The notes below the pieces were generated by a model, which was given only the letters and a program-made list of their open reading frames with translations, was not told the origin of the DNA and made no database searches. The translations under genes and the position numbers were made by a program. This document shows, piece by piece, positions 27,184 through 37,018 of a DNA stretch of 64,000 nucleotides. The stretch spans positions 42,340-106,339 of the forward strand of contig JAHIUA010000050.1 in NCBI GenBank assembly GCA_018817385.1, given 5' to 3'. Every line of letters starts with the position of its first letter. Within the stretch, counting starts at the first letter, position 1. The DNA comes from Pseudomonadota bacterium. GTDB taxonomy: Bacteria > Desulfobacterota > Desulfobulbia > Desulfobulbales > Desulfocapsaceae.

Positions 27184-28595
27184 ATGACTTTAATTTTTCC
27201 TCCCTTCCGCTTTCCAAGACGATGCTCCATAACCTTAATGAAATTGGCTTTAAAGCAATGACTCCTGTGCAGGCTGAAAGTCTTCCCCATATCCTAAAAA
27301 ATTGTGATGTTATCGCACAAGCCAAGACAGGGAGTGGAAAAACAGCAGCATTTGGAATCGGGGTCCTTAATAAACTTGATGTCAAAAAATTTAGAGTTCA
27401 ATCTCTTATTCTTTGTCCAACCCGAGAACTGGCTGATCAAGTGGCCAAAGAATTGCGTCGGTTAGCTCAAGCTACCCATAATATTAAAATATTGACTCTT
27501 TGCGGTGGGGTCCCTTTTGGGCCGCAATACGGATCATTACTGCATGGGGCACATATAATTGTGGGGACTCCAGGGCGGGTGTTAAAACATCTGGATAAGG
27601 GGTATCTCTCTTTAAAAGATTTGCATACACTGGTCCTTGACGAAGCTGATCGTATGCTTGATATGGGATTTATAGCCGAAATCGATAGGGTTATTGCCCA
27701 TGCGCCTGAAAAACGGCAAACCTTGCTTTTTTCAGCCACCTTTCCCGAAAAGATTATGGATTTGAGTTCTTCTATCCAACAGAACGCCCTCAATATTCAA
27801 ACCATATCTGAGGAAGGTGCTAATCAGATAACGGAATATTTCTATGAAGTGGCCCCTCAAAAGAAGCTTTCTACGCTTGTGAAAATAATTGCCTATCACA
27901 AAGCGCAAAATATCCTGGTATTTTGTAATACAAAATTACTCTCCCAAGATGTTGCCGATGAGTTATATGATGCTGGAATTGATGCCCTCTCTATTCACGG
28001 TGATCTGGAACAGTATGAACGAACCGATGTCCTTGTCCGATTTGCCAACAAAAGTTGTTCGGTGCTTGTGGCAACAGATGTGGCGGCGAGGGGGCTTGAT
28101 ATAAAAGAGCTTGGAATGGTGGTTAATTTCGAGATACCACAGGATGAAGCGACCTATACCCATCGTATTGGCAGAACAGGGCGTGCGGGGCAGGAGGGCT
28201 TGGCTGTTACCCTTTTCACCAGCCGTCAACTCCCTGAAATGGAATATTATCGCAATGAAATACGCCGCTTTGATAATGTTGATACATTAGATGAGGTGGA
28301 ATATTTTACCCTCACTCCACCCAATGTAACCATTGTTTTAGAAGGGGGGAAAAAGGACAAGATGCGGCCTGGTGATATTCTCGGTGCACTGACTGGTGAA
28401 GCAGGTATTGAAGGTAAGGATGTCGGTAAGATAGATATCTATGAGCGCCAGAGTTATGTTGCTCTTGAGCGTAGTGTGGCTCAGAAAGCCTATTCGTATC
28501 TGAAAAGGGGAAAGATTAAAGGACGGACCTTTCCAGTCTGGGTCTTTGGCCAACCTGAGTTGATTGATGTCGAGACTGAGTTCTTCTGGAAGTGA
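27180..28595 (+). CDS. dbpA: ATP-dependent RNA helicase DbpA
   Basis: DEAD-box helicase acting in 50S ribosome assembly on 23S rRNA. The 471-residue protein has the Q motif before TPVQAESLP, motif I AKTGSGKTAA, Ia PTRELADQ, II DEADR (the D-E-A-D core), III SAT, V VATDVAARGLD and VI HRIGRTGRAG. The C-terminal domain (about 395-471) carries the DbpA RNA-binding pattern (KDKMRPGDILGALTGEAG, then KIDIYERQSYVAL), which sets it apart from other helicases. It stands alone, apparently coupled to a short upstream leader frame. Confidence 0.95.
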   Translation: MNDFNFSSLPLSKTMLHNLNEIGFKAMTPVQAESLPHILKNCDVIAQAKTGSGKTAAFGIGVLNKLDVKKFRVQSLILCPTRELADQVAKELRRLAQATHNIKILTLCGGVPFGPQYGSLLHGAHIIVGTPGRVLKHLDKGYLSLKDLHTLVLDEADRMLDMGFIAEIDRVIAHAPEKRQTLLFSATFPEKIMDLSSSIQQNALNIQTISEEGANQITEYFYEVAPQKKLSTLVKIIAYHKAQNILVFCNTKLLSQDVADELYDAGIDALSIHGDLEQYERTDVLVRFANKSCSVLVATDVAARGLDIKELGMVVNFEIPQDEATYTHRIGRTGRAGQEGLAVTLFTSRQLPEMEYYRNEIRRFDNVDTLDEVEYFTLTPPNVTIVLEGGKKDKMRPGDILGALTGEAGIEGKDVGKIDIYERQSYVALERSVAQKAYSYLKRGKIKGRTFPVWVFGQPELIDVETEFFWK

Positions 28596-28849
28596 GACAA
28601 CTGAAATTAATCGGGTTCTTAAGAAAAAGGATCCATGACCTTATGAGAGTTCTCAAAGCAGGTTTTTTTTCTCTTGCTGCCAAAAGATGACGTCCTGAAA
28701 TGAAGTACGTTATGGCCGAGTTGTTGAAATTATACCTGTTAAAAAAATGCGGAGTGGGAATCGCATAGATTTCAAGCATACGCTAGTTTTTATTTTTTAT
28801 GCAAAACATGTCTTCAGCTGACATTGTTTTTCAGTGAGGCTGACCAGAT

Positions 28850-30013
28850 ATGAAAAAGACCATTGGCTTACTTGCACTGCTAGCGGCGTTTCCACCACTT
28901 TCTACAGATATGTATCTTGCGGCGATCCCGTTGCTGGGTGATACATGGCAGCAGCCTCTGACTGTTGTTAATCTGACCTTGATCTGCTTTTTTCTTACCT
29001 ATTGCTGCTGTTTACTCGTTTACGGTCCGCTTTCAGATCGTTATGGCCGGCGGCCGCCATTGTTGGTGGGGTTGCTCTTGTATGTCGGGGCCAGCCTTCT
29101 CTGTGCCATTGCCGACAATGTCGTGATGTTGATCCTGGCCAGAACCTTGCAGGGCGCAGGGGCCGCAGCTGCATCGGCAATTGTCTTTGCCATCTGCAAG
29201 GACCTCTTTGCCGGGAATCTGCGCCAGCGGGTATTTATCCAGCTCGGGATCATCGTTGCAGCAGCACCCATGGTCGCTCCAATAATCGGCGGTTGGATAA
29301 TCGAGTCACTGTCATGGCGCTGGATATTTGTCCTCCAAGCTCTTCTCGGTTTGCTGTCAATGCTTGGCGTCTGGTCGTTGAAAGAGTCGTTGACCGTGTT
29401 GAAGAGCGAAGGTCTGAAGGAGGTTTTCCGGAGTTACCTGAGGCTGATGAGTAATATGCCTTTTTTTCTTCTGACCCTGGCCTTAGCCTGTCTTGGAATC
29501 CCATTCTTCGCATTTATTGCCTCATCTTCCGAAATTTATATTACCGGTCTTGGCTATTCCGAAAAAGTGTACGGCTATTTCTTTGCCGCTAATGCTTCTG
29601 CTTTTTTGGTTGCACCGCTCATCTTTTCCAGGATGGCGCGTCGTTTTTCCCTCAGCCGTTTACTGCCTGTCAGTTATCTCGGGGTATTGGTGTCCTCTTT
29701 GCCAATGACAAACTCTCTTTTTTCCATGCCTTACCGATTGGTGGTGCCGATGTGGCTCCTTACCTTCTTTTTTTCTTTTGGTCGACCACCTGGGAATAAT
29801 CTGATTCTTGAACAGGTTGACAGTGACATAGGGGCTGCATCGTCGCTGATGGTGTTTTTCTTTTTTATAACCGGGGCCTCTTCCATGTGGCTGATTTCCC
29901 TCGACTGGCTGGATAAAGTAGCCGTCCTGGGATGGCTTGGCATGTTTTCGGCAACCATAACCCTTTTGAGTTGGTGGGGGATTAACAGGTTATTCAAACT
30001 CCAACTACCGTAA
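28850..30013 (+). CDS. Bcr/CflA-family multidrug exporter (MFS)
   Basis: A 387-residue inner-membrane protein with 12 predicted helices, the Bcr/CflA start (LLAAFPPLSTDMYLAAIP) and the MFS loop motif GPLSDRYGRRPPLL between helices 2 and 3. Family members expel bicyclomycin, chloramphenicol, sulfonamides or small peptides by proton antiport. The substrate here is unknown. A GAGG site precedes ATG 28850. It is a single gene between dbpA and the PhnD-HD-GYP gene. Confidence 0.9.
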   Translation: MKKTIGLLALLAAFPPLSTDMYLAAIPLLGDTWQQPLTVVNLTLICFFLTYCCCLLVYGPLSDRYGRRPPLLVGLLLYVGASLLCAIADNVVMLILARTLQGAGAAAASAIVFAICKDLFAGNLRQRVFIQLGIIVAAAPMVAPIIGGWIIESLSWRWIFVLQALLGLLSMLGVWSLKESLTVLKSEGLKEVFRSYLRLMSNMPFFLLTLALACLGIPFFAFIASSSEIYITGLGYSEKVYGYFFAANASAFLVAPLIFSRMARRFSLSRLLPVSYLGVLVSSLPMTNSLFSMPYRLVVPMWLLTFFFSFGRPPGNNLILEQVDSDIGAASSLMVFFFFITGASSMWLISLDWLDKVAVLGWLGMFSATITLLSWWGINRLFKLQLP

Positions 30014-30223
30014 TGACTGAAAACTTCATTTTTTCAGGGTGATGGCTATGTTCCTGCTTTATTCCTCGTACTCTCTGCCAGTGAGCAGAGAAAGCACACT
30101 TTCCCAGGCCCAGGGTCTGGAATTCTCTTTTCTTCTTTTGCTTCAGACATTTTTTCTGTTACCATAATAGAAGAGAATTTCCTTTCTGCATCCCTGACAC
30201 TCTTTCAAAAAAGAGGTTCACAT

Positions 30224-32932
30224 ATGCTGATTCTTGTCCGCTGTCTAGTTTTTTTGTTCTGTACCCTGATTTCCTTTCAGTCTCTTCATGGAACGGAGCA
30301 GATGGTGGAAATCGGAGTCCTTGCCAAGAGAGGTGCGGAGCGCGTTTATCAGCAATGGCAGCCGACTGCAGACTATCTCACTGATGCTCTCCCCGGCTAT
30401 CGTTTCAAGGTCATTCCTTTAGGTTTTAATGAGATAGATGCCGCTGTTCAGAAATCCCGAGTCCATTTCGTCCTGGCCAATTCTGCTTTTTATGTGGAAC
30501 TGGAAAAACGGTATGGTGTAAGTCGTATCGCTACCTTGATTAACCAGCATATGACCGGGAAACAGACAACAATTTTCGGTGGCGTCATTTTCTCGCGTGC
30601 AGACCGAAATGATATTCAGACCCTTTCAGATTTTAAACGAAAATCTTTTATGGCTGTTGATGCCATGTCCTTTGGCGGCTGGATCATGGCCTGGCGTGAG
30701 TTTGATCGGAACGGTATAGATCCCTTCACCTTCTTTTCTCGCCTGCAATACGGTGAAACTCATGATGCCGTCGTCTTTGGTGTGCGCGATGGCCTCGCAG
30801 ACGGGGGGACGGTCCGTACTGACACCCTGGAACGTATGGCAGGAGAAGGAAAGATTGATCTTGCTGATTTCAAGATCCTGAACCAGAAACAGGAAGGGGA
30901 CTTTCCTTTTCTCCATAGCACAGCACTCTATCCGGAATGGCCAATGGCAGCAGTCCAAACCACACCGAAACAACTTTCCCGGCTGGTGGCCTCAGCCCTG
31001 ATGGCCATGGATGAGAAAAATTCTGCTGCCATCGCCGGCAAGATTGCTGGCTGGACTATTCCTCTTAATTATCAATCTGTTCACGACTGTCTCCTGGCTC
31101 TGCGTATTAGTCCGTATGAATCATATGGCAAGTTTACTCTGATGGATGTTGTAAAAAAATATTTGCTCCAGTTCGTTCTTTTACTCCTGGTAATTGTTTT
31201 TATCTTCTCGGTTTCTTTTTATATTTTCCGTCTCAATCGTGATCTCAGTAACAAAAAGGCAGAAGTTGACCTCCTCAATCAAAATCTTGAAGTGAAGGTA
31301 GAGGACCGCACCAAAGAGATTGAAAACTTGCTGGAGAGAGAGATTTATCTGCGCGAGATTCTTCAGACCGTTGCCGATGTCAATGAGTTGCTGGTTACTT
31401 CTGCAAACCTGGAAAAATTATTGGGGAATTCTTGTTCTCGTTTTGTTCGCCACAGTTATTATGATTTTGCCTGGGTTGGTCTGCTTGAAGAAAAAAAGAT
31501 TACCCAGATTTTCTCCTCCGATGCTGAACATCTGCAGGAGATCCCGCCTTTTGATCCTGAAGACTCTGGTTCTCCATTTTCCAGATCAGCTACGGCCCAG
31601 TGTCTTCTTCAGAATACGACCGTGGTGCAGCTCTATAATCCTGATGGGCCGGGAATTACACCACTGCATAAGGGAAAATTGATCAGTGGTCTGCAGTGGG
31701 TGGTTGCTCTTCCCCTTCGAGCGGATCGATTCTCCCAACCAATTGGGGCCCTCTCCGTATACACCTGGCGTAAACAGGGTTTTGAAGGAGAAGAGATTTC
31801 CATGCTCGAAGAACTTGCCGGTGACCTGGGGTTTGCGATTACCGCTTATGGGCATCGTCAGGCGGTTGCCTATTTGGAAACTGAGCGAACGGAAAACTAT
31901 GAAGACACTATTCTCTCCTTTGTCAATATGATTGACCACCGAGACACCTATACTGCTGGTCATACCCTGCGGGTTGCCCATTATTGTCAGCTGATTGCCT
32001 TGGAGATGGGGTATGACGAGGAAGAAATCGAGGTCTTGAAAAAGGCTGCCATCCTCCATGACATAGGAAAGATAGCAACTCCTGACTCGGTACTGCTCAA
32101 ACCGGGGAAGCTCACCGAGTCTGACTATGATCTGATCAAACTGCATGCAACGGCGGGCTTTGAGATGCTCTCCCGGATCAAAATGTATCATGAACTGGCT
32201 GAAATTATTCATCAGCATCATGAGCGGCATGATGGCCAGGGGTATCCAATGGGATTGAAGGGCGACGAGATCCACCCTTTTTCCAGGATTATGTCATTGG
32301 CTGATGCCTTTGATGCCATGACCACCAACCGCATCTATAAGCCGAGAAAAAAACTGGACGAAGTTCTGACAGAGCTTGCTACTCTCAAGGGGATCCAATT
32401 CCATCCGGCCGTGGTTGATGCCGCTATCAAGGTACTCCATGATATTTCCATTATAACCAGTATTAATCAGCTACCGGTCACGGAACTGGAGCGTAAACGT
32501 TTTTCTTATTTCTTTAATGACAAATTGACTGGACTCTATAACGAAAATTATATGCAGATTATCCTCCAGAACAATCTGGAGTGTTTTGAATACACCTGTA
32601 TAAACACCTTTCATCCTAAAATGTTACAGGAGTATAACAAGAAGGCAGGGTGGGAACAGGGCAATTGGTTTTTGCAGGAATTTGCTGAAGAATTACGAAA
32701 AACGTATCCAGACAGCCTGGTATTCAGGGCTTTTGGCAATGATTTTATTGTGCTTGCCAAAAAACACAATGAAATTTCCAGGGAGTCAATTGCACTGTTT
32801 AACAGTATCCGGAAAAGCGGGATAGATATTGAGGTCCATCATATAGATTTGCTGCAGGATAGGGCGTATACCATGAAAACCCTGGAACAGATGGGAATGA
32901 TGGCCGGTTGGGGACAACAGAGGGCAGGATGA
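30224..32932 (+). CDS. PhnD-like sensor fused to GAF, HD-GYP and a degenerate GGDEF domain
   Basis: A 902-residue membrane signalling protein, probably a c-di-GMP phosphodiesterase. In order: signal peptide (1-24), PhnD-like phosphonate/oxyanion-binding domain in the periplasm (about 27-285), membrane helix (306-328), coiled coil, GAF (375-545), HD-GYP (560-750) with the metal ligands HDIGK (near 610) and HHERHDGQGYP (near 664), then a C-terminal GGDEF-like domain starting at LTGLYNENYM. That domain reads FGNDF where GGDEF is expected (near 835), so it is unlikely to make c-di-GMP but may bind GTP or regulate. GAGG lies 8 bases before the start. No phosphonate transport genes are nearby. Confidence 0.92.
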   Translation: MLILVRCLVFLFCTLISFQSLHGTEQMVEIGVLAKRGAERVYQQWQPTADYLTDALPGYRFKVIPLGFNEIDAAVQKSRVHFVLANSAFYVELEKRYGVSRIATLINQHMTGKQTTIFGGVIFSRADRNDIQTLSDFKRKSFMAVDAMSFGGWIMAWREFDRNGIDPFTFFSRLQYGETHDAVVFGVRDGLADGGTVRTDTLERMAGEGKIDLADFKILNQKQEGDFPFLHSTALYPEWPMAAVQTTPKQLSRLVASALMAMDEKNSAAIAGKIAGWTIPLNYQSVHDCLLALRISPYESYGKFTLMDVVKKYLLQFVLLLLVIVFIFSVSFYIFRLNRDLSNKKAEVDLLNQNLEVKVEDRTKEIENLLEREIYLREILQTVADVNELLVTSANLEKLLGNSCSRFVRHSYYDFAWVGLLEEKKITQIFSSDAEHLQEIPPFDPEDSGSPFSRSATAQCLLQNTTVVQLYNPDGPGITPLHKGKLISGLQWVVALPLRADRFSQPIGALSVYTWRKQGFEGEEISMLEELAGDLGFAITAYGHRQAVAYLETERTENYEDTILSFVNMIDHRDTYTAGHTLRVAHYCQLIALEMGYDEEEIEVLKKAAILHDIGKIATPDSVLLKPGKLTESDYDLIKLHATAGFEMLSRIKMYHELAEIIHQHHERHDGQGYPMGLKGDEIHPFSRIMSLADAFDAMTTNRIYKPRKKLDEVLTELATLKGIQFHPAVVDAAIKVLHDISIITSINQLPVTELERKRFSYFFNDKLTGLYNENYMQIILQNNLECFEYTCINTFHPKMLQEYNKKAGWEQGNWFLQEFAEELRKTYPDSLVFRAFGNDFIVLAKKHNEISRESIALFNSIRKSGIDIEVHHIDLLQDRAYTMKTLEQMGMMAGWGQQRAG

Positions 32933-32934
32933 GT

Positions 32935-32971
32935 GAAAATGAGTGAACAAGGGAGTTGATTACTCATTTTC
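32935..32971. terminator. Possible convergent terminator hairpin
   Basis: GAAAATGAGT (32935-32944) and ACTCATTTTC (32962-32971) pair perfectly over 10 bp. It overlaps the 3' end of the minus-strand gene at 32960 and follows the HD-GYP gene by 3 bp, so it could end transcripts from both sides. Confidence 0.45.
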
Positions 32972-33226
32972 CTGCAGCCGTTTCTGTGCCTGCTCCAGAA
33001 TTTCGGCAAGGCTCAGTACCTTTGTCTTCGGTGGTTCAAAAATCTTTTTGTGATCTTCAGGAGAGTAGTTTTCAGCGATGAATTTCTCGACGGGAAAGGT
33101 CTGGAACCAGCAGTCAAGGACTCGATTGCAGGGGAGGCCCTTGTTCACACTTCTGCAATACCTGAAAATCAGAAAGTGGCCGAGCATTCGGCAGTATCCT
33201 TCTTGGTGGTCATATTTTTCGATCAT
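32960..33226 (-). CDS. Small cysteine-containing hypothetical protein
   Basis: An 88-residue soluble protein from ATG 33226 (GAGAGG upstream), beginning MIEKYDHQEGYCRMLGHFL and holding cysteines at about positions 12, 24, 34 and 40 in the pattern YCR...YCRS...PCNRVLDC, which could bind a metal or cluster. The C-terminal half is charged and helical (LAEILEQAQKRL). I recognise it only as a type of short protein common in Desulfobacterota. It is the last gene of a UspA-FAH-this gene run. Function unknown. Confidence 0.75.
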   Translation of the reverse strand: MIEKYDHQEGYCRMLGHFLIFRYCRSVNKGLPCNRVLDCWFQTFPVEKFIAENYSPEDHKKIFEPPKTKVLSLAEILEQAQKRLQENE

Positions 33227-33325
33227 CCCATGCCTCTCTCTCTGTGGCCAATACCATAGCGATTCATAAAATATTTCCTGGAATGAAGATAAATACAACG
33301 GAGTCAAGGTGCAAGGAAAATCTGC

Positions 33326-34033
33326 TTATTCCTGGCGCACAGGATTAGGCAGAATACCGATGTTTTCGATCTCAACTTCCACCACATCTCCGTCCTGAAG
33401 GGGACCCACCCCACTTGGTGTACCAGTGGAAATAATATCGCCGGCTTCCAGCGTAAAGTTTCTTGAAATAAAAGAGACGATTTCCGGGATCTTGAAGATC
33501 ATCTGGGCCGTGTTGCCCTGTTGCACCATCTGGCCATTGAGGCGGCAGATAATATTCAGAGCCTGCACATCACCGATCTGGTCTGGTGCCACCACCAACG
33601 GGCCGATGGGGCCGAAGGTATCCAGAGATTTTCCCCTGAACCATCCGGACTTATCGGTACGTTGCAGGTTTCTCTGGCTGATATCATTAAAACAGGTGAA
33701 CCCCAGGATGTGGTGAAAAACCTCCTCGGCAGGCAGATCTTTTACTCGATCACGGATAATAATTGCCAGCTCTGCTTCATGGTCGGTACGGCAGTTCGTA
33801 AAATGATATTGCTGAAGAAATCTGGGGAGGATGATAGCTTCCCCAGGGCCGATGAGAACATTCGGGGTCTTTGAAAAAAGAACAGGTTCCTCGGGGATCT
33901 CGTTAGTGAAATTCTGTACGTTAACGGAACCACTTTCTTTGATATGTTCCAGGTAGTTGAGTCCAAGGGCTATGATCTTGGTGGGGCAAATTTCAATTTT
34001 GCCTCCCTTACTATAGGGTAGTTGGATGGACAT
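33326..34033 (-). CDS. Fumarylacetoacetate hydrolase family protein
   Basis: A 235-residue FAH-fold enzyme that would cleave or decarboxylate a 2-oxo acid derivative such as acylpyruvate. The family core is visible: KIIALGLNYLEHI, the metal-binding pair in DHEAELAIII (Glu-x-Glu), GFTCFNDISQRNLQ, GPLVV and the C-terminal ISTGTPSGVGPLQDGD. The start at 34033 lies 15 bp after the stop of the universal stress protein gene, so they form an operon. The physiological substrate is not clear; oxaloacetate tautomerisation or decarboxylation is a good candidate. Confidence 0.92.
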   Translation of the reverse strand: MSIQLPYSKGGKIEICPTKIIALGLNYLEHIKESGSVNVQNFTNEIPEEPVLFSKTPNVLIGPGEAIILPRFLQQYHFTNCRTDHEAELAIIIRDRVKDLPAEEVFHHILGFTCFNDISQRNLQRTDKSGWFRGKSLDTFGPIGPLVVAPDQIGDVQALNIICRLNGQMVQQGNTAQMIFKIPEIVSFISRNFTLEAGDIISTGTPSGVGPLQDGDVVEVEIENIGILPNPVRQE

Positions 34034-34048
34034 GATATCGTTTCAGTT

Positions 34049-34510
34049 TCAAGGTTTCTCTTTGAGGTTGTCGGGATGGAGAATCATCACCGGGCAGCTG
34101 GCATCCCGGCTCACGGCCGTGGCAATAGAGCCGTAGATCCGTCGCTCGGCTGTTTGACAGTTGTGGCTCGCCATGATGATGAGATCGATATTCTTTTCAT
34201 CTGCACAGGCTACAATTTCTTCCACGGTTTCCCCGATTCTGATGATTGTACCCGTTGGTCTGCAATTATCCAGATGAAGCTCTACAAAATTCTCCATGGC
34301 TCGTTCCGCCTGGGTTTTTAATACCCTGCCGTAGGTGTGGAACCAGTCTTCTTCAAAGGCCATTCCTTTAAACTGTTCAGGACCTGCCAGGGTGTAAAGT
34401 AGAAAGAGTTCTGCAGAAAATTTTTCTGTCATGAATTTGGCGTAGGGAAGAACGGAAACGGAACAATCGGTAAAATCCAAGGGGACCAAAATCTTAGAGA
34501 TGGTAACCAT
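34049..34510 (-). CDS. Universal stress protein (UspA family)
   Basis: A 153-residue cytoplasmic protein with the Usp start (ISKILVPLDFTDCS), a central EEIVACADEKNIDLIIMASH and the end GSIATAVSRDASCPVMIL, where G-S-x-A/T-x-x-V is the ATP-loop region. The usual G-x-x-G-x9-G nucleotide loop reads ERRIYGSIA, so ATP binding is uncertain. AAGGAGA precedes the start. First gene of an operon with the FAH enzyme and a small cysteine protein. Confidence 0.92.
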   Translation of the reverse strand: MVTISKILVPLDFTDCSVSVLPYAKFMTEKFSAELFLLYTLAGPEQFKGMAFEEDWFHTYGRVLKTQAERAMENFVELHLDNCRPTGTIIRIGETVEEIVACADEKNIDLIIMASHNCQTAERRIYGSIATAVSRDASCPVMILHPDNLKEKP

Positions 34511-34751
34511 AAATTTCTCCTTTTGAGTGAAGGAATCCTTATGTAATCCCGTTTTCTGGGAGCGAGCAAGGAAGAATGCTCCTGCATCAACCCTTCTCTG
34601 CCTCTTTTCAGTATTATAGCATCATCGTCTGGGAAATTGAAACTATCTGTTTCACTTAAGTCTACAGTGCCCATCAATCTGGATTGTCCTCTTGGGAGGA
34701 GATGAATCGGCAAAAATAGATATTTATACCTATTTTATCAACAAGGAATAG

Positions 34752-36651
34752 ATGCTATTGCTAAATTTTAATGAATTGGAGGGGAATGAGAAGGCACTTA
34801 TTAAGAGAGATGGGCTGTACCTGTTATTGCCTGTTGTTGTATCCCAGGAAACAGTTGGGTCTCTCTACATTCATGCCGGTCTTGATCCTTTTTTTTTGAA
34901 CGTCTTTATACCTATTTGATCCTTTTTTGGGTTATCTCGGTTATGCCCTTTTCGTGGCCTATTTTCTTTCCACACGGCTGCAAAAATCAATCTCTACGCC
35001 CATTGAAACCCTGACCAACATTATGGCCAAGGTGTCTAAGGATAAACAGTACAACCTGCAAGTGGAACACAACAGTTGTAATGAGATAGGTTTTCTCTAC
35101 CAAGGCTTTAATGAGATGCTGTACGAGATAGATAAGCGCGATCGAGACCTGCTGCTTACCCAATACTCGATGGATTATTCAAGTGACGGTATCTGTTGGA
35201 TTGATGAAACAGGAACCATCACCAATGCCAGTCTTGGTGTCTGCAAGCTGCTCAAGTTTTCAAGAAAAGTGTTGCTTCGGTCAACCATATTTCAAGTATG
35301 GCAAGGTCTTGACCAGGAGGGATGGAGAAAATTCTGGGAATAAATTGATAACTCACAGGATATTCATTTTTCTACCACTATGCTCACTCAAGATGGTGAC
35401 AAGGTACCTGTGGAGGGTTCCTCTCATACCGTTCATCTTGAGCAAAACCTATGCTGCATGCTTTTTCGTGATGTGAGTGAACGGAAGAAACTGGAAATTC
35501 AGCTCCAACGCTCACAAAAGTTAGAGGCCCTTGGTACCCTGGTTGGTGGCGTTGCCCATGATTTGAACAATATTTTGAGCGCACTTACCTCCTACCCTGA
35601 ACTTCTGCTGCTTGACCTACCTGAGGATTCGGAGCTACGCGTCCCTTTGCAGACCATTGAGCGATCAGGTCTCAAGGCAGCTGCGATTGTTCAGGATATG
35701 TTGACCCTGTCCAGGCGAAACAACATAGTCAAAAAAAATATAGACCTCAATCATAGTGTTCTCGAATATCTGCAATCGCCTGAATACAAAAAATTGCTGG
35801 AATTTCATGTAAATATCAATATTACAACTGATCTCACCGAAGAAGTGGATCTTATCTGTGCCTTATCTATTCACATGGCCAAATGTATCATGAATCTGGT
35901 CTCGAATGGGGTGGAGGCAATGCCAGCCGGAGGGGACCTCATTATTCGTACCGAAAACATCTTTTTGAAACAGAAGCTCTCCGCCTACAGTTCAATAAAA
36001 AAAGGAACGTATGTCCTTCTCCAGATCATCGATTCGGGGGTGGGTATTTCTACTGAAGATTTGCAGCAAATGTATGATCCGTTTTATAGCAAGAAAAAGA
36101 TGGGGAGAAGTGGAACAGGACTGGGAATGACCATCGTCTGGAACAGTGTTGCCGATCATGACGGTTATATCACTGTCGAAAGTAAAGAAGGATCCGGGAC
36201 TCGCTTTTCTCTTTATTTTCCTTCAAATAGTTCTGTGGAAAACTCACAGGAAAAGGTTATAAAACTGGATGATTGCATAGGTAATGAATCTATCTTGGTG
36301 GTTGATGATATGCTTGAACAACGTATTGTTGCCTCTGCCATGCTCTCCAAAATGGGGTATTCTGTTTCCGTAGCGGCCAGTGGTGGAGAGGCAGTCGAGT
36401 TTCTCAGAGAAAATAAGGTAGATGTCCTTGTCCTCGACATGATTATGCCTCCTGGAATGGATGGTCTCGATACCTATAGAAAAACAAGTGAAATCCACCC
36501 CGGACAAAAGGTTGTCATAGCCAGTGGCTTTGCTGAAACTAAACGGGTAAAAGAGCTGCAACGATTGGGAGGGGGAGGTTTTGTTAAAAAACCCTATAAT
36601 CTTAAAGAACTTGGCAAGAGCATACGCCAGGAATTAGAAAGGGGGGCTTAG
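34752..36651 (+). pseudogene. Broken membrane hybrid histidine kinase (HAMP-PAS-HisKA-HATPase-REC)
   Basis: Pieces of one sensor kinase are spread over two frames. From ATG 34752 comes a periplasmic tail (LYLLLPVVVSQETVGSLYIH). A T9 run at about 34889 and a T6 run at about 34923 each look one T short; adding one T to each restores a clean membrane helix (LYTYLILFLGYLGYALFVAY) leading to a HAMP linker and PAS. A TAA at 35341-35343 then breaks the PAS domain, in frame with the rest: HisKA with GGVAHDLNN, HATPase with GTGLGMTIVWN and a receiver with VDDM, LVLDMIMPPG and VKKPYN. An in-frame TAG at 34749 suggests that the true start lay further upstream. The 3' part (35380-36651) is open and might still give a soluble kinase-receiver protein. 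Confidence 0.8.
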
Positions 36652-37018
36652 CCATGTCCTCGATGTGTATCAGTTTGATTCTCTCATTTCAGGCTTTGCG
36701 ATAAATTCTTATCCGGTTTTGATCGGTCTGTCTTTTGATGGTTCCTTCTTTCTCTTCTCAAAAAATAGAGGGAAACTCCACATAACGATTGAAAAACAAG
36801 ACAATTATCGGATACGTTTGAGATGTTCAGTAATAGTAATGATAGCCGAGGGGCATAAAATAGAGAGTTATGGTAGCATAGCTTTATACGGACAGATATG
36901 AGTCGTTCTCCTGAGTGGATTGAAGACAGGCCCAAGCCAGCTGCTGCTTATCAATACCGTTATGGTATTTGAATCAGAGCACAGAGAGTGACCGAACACA
37001 AATGTAAGGGGAAACAGA
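36652..37018. other. Intergenic, no gene recognised
   Basis: About 370 bp between the broken kinase and the DUF3786 gene. A short + frame at 36665-36901 has no ribosome binding site or recognisable sequence. Confidence 0.45.

Noticed and set aside
36665..36901. Plus-strand frame after the broken kinase
   Set aside because: No ribosome binding site and no recognisable sequence.
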